Shown piece by piece: positions 42,001 through 57,000 of a stretch of 64,000 nt of DNA (its first letter is position 1; each line of letters begins with the position of its first letter). Both the position numbers and the translations under genes were made by a program. The notes below the pieces were generated by a model. The model saw only the letters and a program-made list of their open reading frames with translations, searched no databases and was not told where the DNA came from. The DNA lies in assembly GCA_016169945.1 (NCBI GenBank), contig JADLSH010000395.1, positions 3,584,501-3,648,500 of the forward strand. Direction: 5' to 3'. This DNA is from Trachythela sp. YZ-2020 (taxonomy: Eukaryota; Cnidaria; Anthozoa; Malacalcyonacea; Clavulariidae).

Positions 42001-45000
42001 ACCTTGAAATAACTCAGTAGTTGGCATCATTAATATTCAGTACACGTCAGCATGTACAATCTACGCACGCTCAGTTAAGATGAGTTGATTTGCCTTAGGT
42101 GTCAATTTGTGGCCGCAATTTCCAATCTTGGTTTTCTCTAGCCTGCAGCGCGCGCTCTAAACAAAACTCCCTCCCCCACAATGGAACGCCTGCCACGCAG
42201 GCTAAGTTTTCTCTCGCGATATAAGTGTATGCAATTCCTGGAACAAATTACATTTCACGAACGTTTCCAAACTTCAGTCTGGTGTCTAGTTTATAGTGTG
42301 CTTTTTAGTGGCAGATAAACATGGAATCATTAAATCAGAGATGGTGATAGTTATCTGCCGCAAGAGTATATTCACTTTGTTGGGAGGTGAATCACTGCAA
42401 AAGTCACGTACATGCACGTTGACGAAAACTCCGCAAAATATATAATGCTGTTAATACCCAAAATACACGACTGAATTTAATGAAAATTCCCGAACATCGG
42501 AAGGAATATGTCATATATGAAAACGGCAATGTAATTTTTCTAATTCAGTTGTAATTTCTTATCATTTTCCTATCACCAATTCGGAAAAGGTTTGGAAAAT
42601 GTTTGGATATAATTGCGTTTTACTACATAGCTTCACCAGAACATTGAAAATAACAAGCAAATACCCTTCTATTCCGTACAAGAAGCCCGCAACATCCAAC
42701 CATATAAACGTGTCCGGACTTTCGAAAGCCCAGAAGTCTAGTACAGTTTTTAGGAGTGATCGTCCCCTCACCCCTAAAAAACACCAGACTGCATGGAGTT
42801 TCGAAACGTTCGACGTGAATGTAATTTAATTGTTCGGGCATTTCATTTATTACTTATGTCTGATGTTATACCCGGTTGCTGTGAACTAACAAACTTTATC
42901 TTAAAATGTTGTTTTGTACTTATAAAGGTGCTTTTAAAGCAGATAATCTTTGTTACGAGAGACTCAACCTACTTGGTAGTCGGTATGGTTACTGTCAAAA
43001 ACGTTCAAGTGGTACATATACGGCTTGTACATCAGAGTAAGTACGGTTGGCCTAGATTTGATCATCTATTCTTCACTGTTTTGAAATTTTAGTTCAAAAT
43101 TCAAATTGATATCTCAAACTTGAGAGTTCAATGCATGTATTATTCTTTAATTAATGTAAATTATATGCCGTGGTTTGTGTAGTACCTAATCGTAATAATA
43201 GATTATAAAACCTTACAAATAAACGTACGTAAATTAAGTACAACGGTACCACAGTATAAAGACGACCAGTAGGGCCACTCGGCGATGCAACATGTAGCCG
43301 GCTTTTTATGCAAAAATATGCAGTTTACTGGCCAGGAAAGTTAGTCCAGCTTGCTTATTGGCCAGAAAAAGCAATTGACTGGCTGCCAATGCGTAATGAG
43401 CGGCCTCGCAAAATTTCAAATGAGTGGCCCTACTGGTCGTCTATATACTGTGACGGTACTACAACCTCACAAGGCAGGCTGTTTATCTCCTCTCCCACCC
43501 CAACACAAATATGAATAAACTAAAGCTAATATAATTCTAGTAATCAGTTTCAAACGACCTCCTGGTAAACCCTATATGAGTTTGGGCCATAGTTTCGCAA
43601 AGCCAAAAGATCCTGTTCATGTAACAAATTGAAAACACATGCTGTATGAAAAATATCTGCTTGGTGACTGTTAGAAAAATATCTGGGTCAGTCATGTCAA
43701 ACGAAGCCGATATACTGTAGGTCAAGCATGCGATCGCGTTTGAAAACACTAAGACAATTATCCGCACTAATCGTCTCTATGGAAAGAGAGATTGCCTAGG
43801 AGCGTGTCATATTATAAACATAAAACATCATGCTTTGAATAGAGATGACGTCATCCATCAAGTATATAAGAAGTTGCGTTGCGACTTCAGATCATTTTCT
43901 AGACCTCAAGAAGGCGTTTGATACTGCATGTGGACCATGAAATATTGCTGTCAAAGTTAGGTGCATACGGTTTTGGGGGTTCTGTTGGCAACTGGTTTAA
44001 GTCCTATTTACATGACCGCAATAAAAAATGTTATGTGAATGGTCATCTCTCCAGCGATCGTTTATTGCACTGTGGTATTCCACAAGGAACTATCTTAGGA
44101 CTTTTGCTTTTTCTAATATACATAATAATAATCTTTATTTATCCATCTTAAGTATAAAAGTACAATGGATTTACAGGTTGATTCAAAATAAGAATCTTAA
44201 GTATGTATAGACAAACTAAAAACTATGTGAGTGCACTTGCACGAGCTAAGAAGGAGCGTTTATGTCTTTCAGTTCGCGATAATGTGTTTTTACTATTAAT
44301 TGTTCGTAAATCGTATGGATTATTTGATTTAAAAAGTCTTGTATGAAAAGGATGGGAAGGATCATTCATAATCTTCCACGCTTCACGTTTCAGAAGTTCT
44401 TCTCTTCGATCAGGCTTTGTAGACAGTCATTGTTATAACCAAGAACTCGGAGGCAGCGGGTCTGGGTTCGTTCAATTTCATTTACGAGATAAGTTGGAAG
44501 GCCACCCCAGATAGGTGAGGCATATTCAAGAATAGATCTAATATTGGATTTATAAAGGGTAATACCTACTTCCACAGGTAGATTAGCTTTCCTGCATTCT
44601 CTTAAGATATATACTTGACGGTTAGCTTTCTGTATAACAGTTTCAATATGATTGTTCCATTTGAGGTTGTTTTGAAACCCCATTCCAAGTAGTTTAAATT
44701 TGTCCACTCTTTCAACTAGTTCATCACCGATATAAACAGGAGGAGGTTCCGATACTGATTCCGTGAAGCATATCCACATGTCCTTTGTTTTTTTGACGTT
44801 GATGGTCATTTTGTTCGACACTGACCAATTTTGGATAATGTCTAGAGCCTGTTGGACATGGCTTATTTCCCGGCTCCAACTGCTTGATCGAGTGTGCAGT
44901 CATCGGCATACTTCGAGGTATCGACGGTTAGGTTTGCAGGGATTTCATCCTCTAAATCATCGATGTATACATTAAATAGCATAGGAGAGATGACCGAGCC

Positions 45001-48000
45001 TTGCGGAACTCCAGCTGGGCATGGAGCGGATGTTGACAACATTTGAAGTAGCTTTACCTGTTGACTTCTCATGGATAGGAAATCTCGAATCCACAGCCAA
45101 AAAGATTTAGTTATGTTGATAGAGGCCAATTTAGAAAGGAGAATTCGGTGGTCCACCATATCAAACGCTTTGCAGAAGTCAATGAAAATAGCATGGATAC
45201 CTTTTCTGCCATGCGCAGTGTTATCAGTTTTATCAAACCATTTTTGTGAAGTTTCAATCAATGCTGAAATTGTTGAACGGCCCTTGAGAAATGCATGTTG
45301 GTTATCTTTTAATGTAAGATCTGCACAATTTAATTGCAATTGAATCTTTTCCAGCACTTTAGCTAACTGTGGAAGCACAGAAATGTTTCGGTTTCAATGT
45401 TTTTCGGTGGGACAATTTTAGGCACAGGGGTTATTAGAGCTTGTTTGTACAAGGTGGGATATTTACATTGAATTATACTACTCGTGATGATGTTATGTGC
45501 TACGAGAGCTAAGTCTTCACTATACTGCTTCAAGAACCACGCAGGGATTCCATCAATGCCAGTCGCCTTCTTCACCTTTAATGCATTAAGGGCCTTTTTC
45601 ACCTGACCTATCGATGGTATGGGGGGATCAATTTCTTTAAGATGGTGTCGCACATTATTTAGGTCATAACTAGCAGCATTGTCTAACATCATTCCATTCC
45701 AAGGGGCGGTAAAAACGGCCTGTAATTTTTCAGTCAGTTCAGAAAGATCGTAGTTTTGGCACCCGTTTGCTGGAAGATTGGATGTACCATCCATGCCAAC
45801 TAGTGAGGAGATGGACTTAAACCATTTACTAGAGTTATAAATGACTTACCAAATTGCCTAACGCACTCCCAACCACGTATGTATGCCGATGACACTAACT
45901 TAACATTTGCTAGCAATAACGTGTATGAAATAGACTATAAACTTAATCAAGATCTTGATAATGTCAATAAATGGCTTATCGCCAATAAGCTAACTCTGAA
46001 TCAATCTAAAACAGAATTTAAGCTAATTGGGTCAAGACAAAGATTTAAAACACTTTACACTCAGCTCCATCCTTAGCAATCAATTGGAATCCTATTAGTC
46101 AGGTTTCTCAAACGAAGTCCCCCAGTGTGCACATTGACCAGAACCTGTATTGGAATGAGCACATTAATGAATTAACAAAAAAGATTGCTTCTGGTATTGG
46201 AGCTTTAAAACGTGTATGATCCTTTGTTCTCGCTTCAACGCTGAAGCTTATTTTTAACCGTCTCTGGTTCAATCACATTTCAATTACTGTTGCTCTGTTT
46301 GGGATAACTGTAACAAAACCTACGCTGATAAGGTTCAAAAATTACAAAATCGCGCTTCTAGGGTATTAACATTCTCTAGCTATGACTCTTATTGGTCTTG
46401 CTCCCGACTACATGCATTCCATGTTTACAGACCGTGACAGTGTAACCTCAATTCAATTGCGAGACACTGATAATAAATTAGCTGTTACTATGCCCCGCAC
46501 AAACTATTTTAAAAACAGCTTTAGTTCTAGTGGTGCCGTGCTGTGGAACAGTCTTCCAATCGGGTTACGGCAAACAGAGTCCCTCGACAATTTTAGAGCT
46601 GGCTGTAGTAGTCACTTATGAATTGTAATTGTAATTTTAGTGCACGGCCCTCGTGGAAAGCAGGTGTATTTAGTAATAATTAGTTAAGTTTTGTATATAG
46701 TTGTAGGGTAATTAACTGGTTGTATTTTTACGGAAATCCTGATGAGATTACCGTGCTTAAATAAAGTTTTATTATTATTATTATTATTACCCCTGATGAT
46801 TTCGCCATTTTCCCGGCTGACGAAGACACTAGACCGGAGGTCGCAACGTTGGGTTGTGAATGCAGTTCGACTTGGATTTGCATTCATTTACTTAAAGCCA
46901 GAGTAGCGAGTGAAAACATGCCTGATATATATGACCGGATTTTAACCTTCGTAGAACCGGCGCAGGACATTATGGTGGTCACGATAAATCTATACTACTC
47001 CTTTGTTTTACAGGAATGTTCAATGTGGTAAATTGATGTGTATTGGTAACAGCACAATAACACCAAAGTACCTTGGCTATGGTTATTATTGGACTTACTT
47101 ATTTGTTAATAGAACAATCCCTTGTCGGTAAGGGTTAAAACTTTTTCCACATAATCAACGAAAAGCCGTGACATCTTTTTTCTTCAGTTAGTTAAGTAGT
47201 TATGGATAGTTTTCATTAAGTGATATGGGGCAAAAAATAGTGGTCTACCTTTTTTATAACAGGAGCATTTCTATTTATTGTCCACCAAATACAACACTAC
47301 TACCTACAGTATATGAATTAATTAACATTATTTTTTCACTCGGATTACTACCGTTTTACCACAACTGATGTGGTACTGCACAATAATGCTTAGTGAAACC
47401 CGTCTATACGGAGTAATTTGATCTCTTAAGGTCTGTGCAGATCTACCGGCCTCAAGGCTTACCAGAATTGAGTACTGTCTTAGATGGGACAAAATGTGGA
47501 AGCGAAATGGTAAGTATGGCCCTGACAACAACTTCTAATATTCTTTGTTCAAAGGTGCTTATAGAACTTCACGATGGATTTTAATGCCAGAATACCATTT
47601 TAAAAGAATATAACTTAAATCATTGGCATTTTTGTTTAGGTTTGTCAAAACAATGAGTGTGTGCCACTTTCAGTTGCCTATGCAGGACAACCAACATGTG
47701 CGAATAACTGCAACGGGAATGGGGTAAGTTTTTATCTTTCTTTACTTCCCTTTCATCTCCGGTAACTAATCGTCGAAAATTTTAAATTAATCTGTACAGA
47801 AAATCCATACTTTCCAAATGGTAAACGTTAATATTTGTACTCAGCATTTCTATACTTTACAACTCTCACTTTGTAAAGGTCTGTAATGAGAATGGCAACT
47901 GTCATTGTAATCCAGGTTGGAAATGTCCAAATTGTTCGGAAGCCTACGATGGTCTAGGCGGAAGCAGTGATAATGGTCTCGAGTGTGATCCTGTGGCAAC

Positions 48001-51000
48001 AACACCAGCAAACACAACTAAAACAACCAAAGCCGTTACAACTGAAACCTACCCATGGTCAACTGAAACAACAACTACTAAAGCATCCTTAACCACAACT
48101 GAAGCAACAACAGTTGAATCAACAACAACTGAAGCAACACCAACTGAAACTTCAACAACTGAAGCCTCAACACCTGAATCAACAAAAACTAAAGCAACAA
48201 CAACTGAAGCAACAACTGAAACAACAACAGTTGAATCAACAACAACTGGAACTTCAACAACTGAAGCCTCAACACCCGAAGCAACAACAACTGAAGCAAC
48301 AACAACTGAAGCAACAACAGCTGAATCAACAACAACTGAAACTGTAGCAACAACAACTGAATCAACAACTGAATCAACAACTGAACCAACAACAACCGAT
48401 GCCTCAACAACTGAAGCCTCGACAACCGAAGCATCAACAGCTGAAGCAACAACAACCGAAGCCTCAACAACTGAAGCCCCGACAAACGAAGCCTCAACAA
48501 CTGAAGCCTCAACAAATGAAGCCTCAACAACCAAAGCCTCGACAGCTGAAGCAACAACAACCGAAGCAACAACACCCGAAGCAACAACAACCGAAGCAAC
48601 AACAACTGAAGCCTCAACAACTGAAGCCTCGACAGCTGAAGCAATAACAACCGAAGCAACAACAACTGAAGCCTCAACAACTGAAGCCTCAACAACTGAA
48701 GCCTCAACAACTGAAGCCTCAACAACTGAAGCGCTAGCCTCAACAACCAAAGTCTCGACAGCTGAAGCAACAACAACCGAAGCCTCAACAACTGAAGCAA
48801 CAACAGCTGAAGCAACAACAACCGAAGCCTCAACAAACGAAGCTTCAACCACTGAAGCAACAACAACTGAAGCAACATCAACCGAAGCAACAACAACCGA
48901 AGCTTCAGCAACTGAAACTTCAACAACCGAAGCCTCAACAACTGAAGCTTCAACAAGCGAAGCCTCAACAACCGAAGCCTCAACAACTGAAACAACAACA
49001 ACTGAAGCAACAACAACTGAAGCAACAACAGCTGAATCAACAACAACTGAAACTGAAGCAAGAACAACTGAATCAACAACTGAACCAACAACAACCGATG
49101 CCTCAACAACTGAAGCCTCGACAACCGAAGCATCAACACCTGAAGCAACAACAACCGAAGCCTCAACAACTGAAGCTTCGACAACCGAAGCCTCAACAAC
49201 AGAAGCCTTAACAACTGAAGCAACAACAGCTGAAGCAACAACAACCGAAGCCTCAACAACTGAAGCCTCGACAAACGAAGCCTCAACAACTGAAGCCTCG
49301 ACAACCAAAGCCTCGACAGCTGAAGCAACAACAACCGAAGCAACAACAACTGAAGCCTCAACAACTGAAGCCTCAACAACTGAAACCTCGACAGCTGAAG
49401 CAACAACAACCGAAGCAACAACAACTGAAGCCTCAACAACTGAAGCAACAACAGCTGAAGCTACAACAACCGAAGCCTCAACAAACGAAGCTTCAACCAC
49501 TGAAGCAACAACAACTGAAGCAACATCAACCGAAGCAACAACAACCGAAGCTTCAGCAACTGAAACTTCAACAACCGAAGCCTCAACAACCGAAGCCTCA
49601 ACAACTGAAACAACAACAACAACAATAACAACAACAACAACTGAAGCGACAATAACAGAGCCGATAACAACCGAAGCAACAACAACTGAGGCTGATACAA
49701 CACCAGCTCCGAGTAAGTTTTCTTCTTGCTTGTATTTTCAATTATGGTTCGGTTTTCAAAGAACTCCATTATTTAAATTTTCTTGTAGCCGAGAAGTACC
49801 GAGGACTGATAATCTTAGATATTCCGTACCCTACGTTTCTACGAGATCCGGAGAGTGCGAAGTCAACATCGTTTAAAAGGAATTTGGAAGACCTGGTTAG
49901 TACAAAATTATTAAATATTTTGATTTTCTTGATAGTTACGATAGAATAATTTTCATTCTTTTTAGATTAACCAAATGTATTCAAGTAACAGTGACTTTGT
50001 TCGTGTCACAATAAATGGATTCAGGTACATTTGTACACTTAGTTTAGGATCAATTAAACCTTGTTCGCGCGACAAGCGCAAAAATATTCACGCAGTATGA
50101 CCAGTATGATACTAACCAGCATGATATGAACATACAGGGTGTCCCAAAAATGCCCCCCGCTATGCTTTGAATATTACTACGTTAGCTTTGATATAAGTTT
50201 CAGGTTTTTATATTGGATGGAATAACTAGCATATCGCTGTCAATAACTAACCGTTTGCCTTCTAAAATCACTTAATAGAAAGTGACGACACCAATTTTGC
50301 AACCCGTCCAAATTATGGAAATATTATGGTCAAAAGTGTTTAAATACATCTAGAAAGGATTTTTATAGAGAATACCTAGCTACCTGTAGTCCCTATAATC
50401 AAGACTCGTTTCATGTAAAAATAGATAAAAAGGAGGCAAAAGTCCTGGCAGAGTGGGGAAATGCTCAGAATTTGCTGCTTTCCTTCCTTGCATTTGTCAC
50501 AAAACAGCAAATTCAGCCCATTTCCCTTTCCCTGCTCGGGCTTCTGCCTCATTTTCATTAATTTTTAAAGTTAACAAAAGTTCTATGTTAGAGACAACAA
50601 ATCATGAGTTTTAGAGTGATAGATTGCAATTTTCTTTGAAAATACTTCCTAAAAGTTTCGAAATACTTTTGATCAAATTTTTATAATTTGGACAAGTCGC
50701 AATATTGGTGTCGCCACCTAAAGTGATTCTAGAAGGCAAATGGTTAGTTATTTAGTATGTTTGTTTCATCTTGTTAACCTAGTTAGGTGTTCTAATAATT
50801 CATTATTTTGTGGTTATGTTTGTTTTCTGTAGACAAGGAAGTGTTTTTGTTAACTTTACCCTTGAGTTCAAATCAGCGACCAATTCGTCTCTAGAAGATT
50901 TGCAGCAAGGGACATCAAATGGAACACTTGGCGATTTTGCAGTGGTAGAAAACAGCCTTAGTCTTGCAAATGAAGGTATATTATTGTATTTTGTAACGAG

Positions 51001-54000
51001 CTCTATTGTCTATTCAGAGGAAAATTGTATAGATTATATAAATGTTGCTATATTACAAGTTCCAGTACAATCTTTATATTACAATGCTTTAAACTTCGCA
51101 CTAAACCATGTCATATTAAAAATAATAATGCTTTTCATTTGACCATTAACTTAAATCAGATTTTGGAGTTTCGGAGAGTTCTAGATGTACAATCTTATTA
51201 TGTGGCCAGGGTTCTGAAAACATTCTTCGTCGCGAACTTTGTGGCCAAGGTTTCCTCTCAAAACTATTTTAATTGCTGTAATGCCCACGGCTATAATTCT
51301 ATTAGCATCATTCAGTAATAGTTTTCTATTTTCCATTCTAGCTATCACGTGCGAGTCAAATCCTTGTCATGCTAATGCAATATGTAGTGATACTGATGTT
51401 TTCTATACATGCACGTGTAATTCAGGATATTTTGGTAACGGCCTCAAATGTCAAGGTATGGGAAGTGCTTGGGGGTTTTGTATTATACACGTACAAAAGC
51501 GCAAACTGTTGCAGACCTGCGAGCAAGTTGAATCAAGTCTGTTATTGATATCAGGTTGTATCCACACTCATTGTTTGGAGTTGTTCTTCAAAGTCGCAAG
51601 GAGGTTGTTAACATCTTGTTATCAAGCTGTTATTCTTTGTGTTAAGCTTGTTACGAAATTTGTTGCAACATGTCTGGTGTAACATGCTCGGAACAAGTTG
51701 TTATCAAGTGAAAATATAATCTGGCAGCATCTTGTTCAGTTCAAACCAAACCACTATTTAAATTTGAATTTGAATTAAAAGTCAAGAATTCTCTATAACG
51801 AAGACAAGGCTTTAGCCATCTATTTTTTCACTTTACCGATGAAATCAAAATGTGATTCCACTACACCAAAACTATTCCTTAAATAAAATTTAGAATTTGT
51901 TTAAAGCAAAAGCCACTATGAACGGTTTCGATTAACGGTTCACATTAGAAAATACGAAAATTCAAATTATTCAATAATCATTTGAATCATTTTGTTAAGC
52001 AATCAAATGTGATTCAAGTCCCTGTGATAAAAATGCCATTTGTGAAGAAACTGAAACTTCATATACTTGTTCTTGTCGCTCTGGCTTTATCGGAGATGGT
52101 TACAGTTGCCAAGGTATGAACGTTAAATTCGTGGTAGCTGAAAGCACAGTCGTCTTTGCCACCGGGCTCGATACCTCCAGGGGGTGATATTCGCAATTTG
52201 TCAGTTGTTTTGTGCATGGTCCTTTCACATATATACCACTGCTGTTCGATGCCTGCAATATGCTGTTGTCTGATTGGCATCTTGCAGTTTGACTCTACCA
52301 ACAATCATCGCAGTTTTCTCCGGATACTCCGGTTACATCCTGGGCCTCTAGGGAGAACGATTTTGAAATTAAGTTTCCTTTTGCTGTACCAACATTGGAT
52401 ATATAAGGAATGGATCTTTATGGACCTTTTGAGAGAACAATATCTAGAACTGATCGATCATAGGGCTAGGCAATATCAAGTAAATGTAAATTTAGTTTTA
52501 TTAATATTCGACTTTCAGAGAAAAACTGACAGTATATGGTTTAAGTAAATCTATGGTGTAAAGTAAAGTATTCTTTTTTGCCAACGAGGCCTATTAATTT
52601 TAATGTCATAAAAATTTTCTAGCTGTGAAATGCAGTTCTTTTCCATGTCATACCAAGGCCATATGCGAGGATACTGAAACCTCCCATACCTGTTTTTGTC
52701 CATCCGGGTTTACTGGAGATGGCACGGAAAATTGTTTTGGTAAGTGATACTATAAATGTAATATTAGCCTTATTTTTTCATTGACTAAGTATAAGAGTTA
52801 ATTACCAAGAAGCGAGTCCTGCCGATCTTTCCTGGCGATACAGTACTCAGGAGGGCAAATCAGTGAACTAGGTATAGCTGAATGGAGCCACGTTTCAGAT
52901 ATAAAACAGAGATCAATATTGTTACTATTAAGTTCAGTGTAGAGTGCAGGATAAGCATCCGGCTTAGCTAGCGACCTAGCATTCAGCACCAAACATTTGT
53001 GAATTTGTCTAGGAGGCTATTAGCCAAATACAGTCAACAGTACAAGGCATAGCCCGAAGGTTTTTTAATGTATTTGGATCAAAGAGCTTTGTGGTATTAG
53101 AGCGCTCTGCATGATTTGGATAAAAAGGCGAGGTTCGAGGTAGTGAAATGACTTATAACATGATTGACAAGATTTTATCAAAAGACAATCAAAATACAAT
53201 GCTTTCAAATTGAATGACTTCATTTTTGGCACCCTTATTGTTTATAATGCATGGTGATTGTCAATGCCAAGAAAAACAATAGACACAGTGTACCATGTAC
53301 TGGATGACAACACAATCTATTTTTATTTTAACAGCTTAATTTGGCACACAACATAGACTAATACACTTAACAAACATGTGAATAACACTATCCAAAAAGG
53401 TTCCAAAAGTGGCGAATCACAAACGAGACCAGGTCCAGGTGCGTGGCGACCGGGGGAGCGTGGGGGTGTGACTCCCCCCTCCAATAATTCTAAATATTAC
53501 AAAGTTGGTCAAAAAATGGTTCGTTGTTGGTCAAAAAATATTACAATACGTTCAAATTTTCAAATATTATGCGCTCCTGAGTATGTAGAATTACTAGTGG
53601 AGTGTAGCATACACGCATTGCCTCAACATCATTCTTGGATCCTTTCTATCTTATAAAAAGTTTAAAAATGCCTGCATTCGAAAAACTTACTAAAAACAAG
53701 ATGGAGTGTCATGACAATAAGGGCAAATTAATGCTGTTTGGGTCAGTTACGAAGAAATTTCATTGTTAAATTGTAATTGCTAAACATGCTTGTTAGCAAT
53801 GTAACATTTATAACCCTTTCAGAGTTGAAGTGATATTTGCGTAGTTCAAAATGAACGTTAGAGACGGCTTAGCACACGATCGTTTTTATCTAATAAACCC
53901 CAGGCCAATGCCAAAATATAAGCAAAAACGGGGAAAATGACTTAGTTCAGAAAAGAGTTATGATATTCCCACAACAAAACGTTGCTTTTATACCAAAAGC

Positions 54001-57000
54001 TTGGTCCGTTTAGATGGGATATAATATCAGCTGACTCATTCCAAATGCCGGCTGGAGCCAGTCACCGCCGGGAAGAGATGGAAAGACATGAGAATGTTTC
54101 ATACACAACACCAAACGTTAATTGAATGATATAAGCTTGCATCTTTTTAAACAACACGTGCTGTGATCATGAAATTATACTTTCAACCGTCTTTGTCAAT
54201 ACAGAGAGTAAACATTATATCCATCTATTGGAACTTGTTATCTTATCAGTGTGTAATTTTAGTACTAACCTCAAAATACTTCACCAAATTACTTTACCCC
54301 AGTGAACTCTAATGCTTCAGTCATTTGAAACCACAGCCCCACACCCCCGGGACATAGCGGGGAATTTAACACTAACCAAGTGTTAAAAAACATTAATTCC
54401 CCCGCCCCTGGGGCAAACTGGTCTGTTAAAACCCCCGTACAGCCGGGCTTCAGTATACCTAAACTATAAATACAAGACAAATTCCGCATCGTGCATGCAT
54501 TTGAGTTACCTGTCTTCCGCAACTAAATGCAACTTCCAGATTGAATTTCCATCAAGTATTCGAAGTCAGTGTTTAAATACTGTATGTACCTATCAATTAC
54601 ATGGCCCTACCTACAGATTAGTCACCAAGTCTGCCTCAGCTTGCTGTGAGTCTCCGGTTATCCCCGGTGTATTTATATATAGCAGTTAATGACCCAAGCT
54701 GTTGATATAAAACCATATTTATAAAAACACAATTCAAACAAAACATATTTTGTGGGAGAAGGGGTTCTGGGGTGTGAAGACTCATATTATGACAAACATC
54801 ATCCCTACTCACGTCACACCTTAAGCTGAACTGATTGACTGAACTGAATGCTCTGACCATAAAGCAGAGCCTTGCCAGGGGTAGCTATTCCCTGACGACC
54901 CTGAACCAAGAAACACTTGGACAGTTCTTAACCTGACCAAGGGGAATGAAACCCCTATGGACAGTCCTTAACCTGACCCAGAGTGCTAGACCCATACGGG
55001 CAGTTCTTAACCTGACCAAGGGGCGATAAACCCCTATATGGACAGTCCTTAATTATATGGTATATGTGTGACGTATATTGAGTCTATGGGCCTGAAGTTG
55101 ACATTTTGCAGACTTCAACCCGAACCACAAATTTATTAACCAAAATAACAAAATAGTCTGCGACCGAAAACGTTAGTTTTTAACTATATACATACTAAAG
55201 TAAAGGCATTATCTAGCAACAACATTGTTTGTGTCTCTTTCCAAAATGTCCTTTCTCGAGTCCTTGATCCAGTATATGGTGTTGAAGACAGTTGATGATA
55301 GCTGCTTCCATTTTTATATAATAGCTATTATTTCCACTGATATATTAACTACCAATATTATATCGATGAATTTGCAATTTTGAACATATTAAAGGTAACT
55401 CTAACTTAGAGCAAACGTCAGGCTGAATAGCCAAGGAGGTGGGTGGGTGGGAAATTATTTCAATAACTCGAGTAAGCGAAGCGCTCAGTATAAATGATAT
55501 GATCTTGTTAGCATCCTGCAAGTTATGCGCTAATTAACTTGTATTATATTGCGCGTTATGATTGGTCAATTTGTTAGTAGGAAGCGTTAGCATGCAATAT
55601 CAAGGGCTGCTCACGTGAAATGATTAATGATCTTTGAACTATCTGTCAATAAGTAAAACTAAACAATGCATTCCTTGAGGCCAGGACGGAAGGAATCACC
55701 GCCTTTGAGACAGAAACTTATCTGATATCTTGCTTAACATACTAGCTTCAACGCGTTGTCTCATTAACTTAAATTTATATTGTCTATAAATTTGCTTTAA
55801 TGACCCAAGCTGTTGATATAAAACCATATTTATAAAAACACAATTCAAACAAAACATATTTTGTGGGAGAAGGGGTTCTGGGGTGTGAAGACTCATATTA
55901 TGACAAACATCATCCCTACTCACGTCACACCTTAAGCTGAACTGATTGACTGAACTGAATGCTCTGACCATAAAGCAGAGCCTTGCCAGGGGTAGCTATT
56001 CCCTGACGACCCTGAACCAAGAAACACTTGGACAGTTCTTAACCTGACCAAGGGGAATGAAACCCCTATGGACAGTCCTTAACCTGACCCAGAGTGCTAG
56101 ACCCATACGGGCAGTTCTTAACCTGACCAAGGGGCGATAAACCCCTATATGGACAGTCCTTAATTATATGGTATATGTGTGACGTATATTGAGTCTATGG
56201 GCCTGAAGTTGACATTTTGGGAGACTTCAACCCCACAAATACACAGAATGTGTATTCCCCATAGACGAAAAGACCTTCTCCCCATTTTTTAAAATGAAGA
56301 ATTGTTATGTATTTAGCCTTATTGTTAGAGTGGCTGATTTGAGCATTACCATCACTCATATTACAGCTGGAATGTCAGGGAGGCCAGGAAAAACCTACGA
56401 TACAGGAAACCTGGATGGGGCCAAGACAATTGACCAGCAGCTTCCCCACAAAGCTTCTATCTTACAAGTTCTCGATTGGAGTGTTGATAACACGACAAAC
56501 AGAGCTGACTATATCAAGACATACGTCTTTTTATTTATTTGTTTATTTGAGCATTCTTTAAATCGTTTTGTTTTCTTGTTGTGATTGTTCACTCGATAAA
56601 AACCAAAATTATAGTATGATGTTGTATACATGCAGGCATTGACATTGGAAAGTAGCTTGAGCCTCGGCTTTAGATATTTGGTTTCATGCAAACAAAGCAA
56701 ATATAATGCGGATCATGCATAAAAAGTGCAAACAAATTTTGTAGGCATATAGATCATATGTGTATTCAAACTAGAACTCTTTCTATATCTGAAACAATAT
56801 ATTATAGAAATGTATCCACATTCAAGCAACATCAGATCTTACAGAATGTGATTCAATCTTATGTTATAACCACAAACAACTTATTGTATTGGCATGCTTT
56901 CAAAGGATGAACTATTGTTATCAATTACTTTAATCTTTATAATGACTGACTAAATTAATTGAATTGGCGTAGCACAATAGGCCTATATTGCCTGTATACT

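Noticed and set aside
48189..49451. 420-codon Leu/Arg-rich minus-strand ORF, and short Gln/Lys/Pro plus-strand ORFs
   Set aside because: Same cause: other frames of the tandem repeat, with no start context or splice support.
48049..49500. 483-codon minus-strand ORF of Val/Ala/Ser repeats
   Set aside because: Shadow of the mucin repeat: the short unit has no stop codons in several frames. The plus frame is the one joined in phase to ADAM exons.
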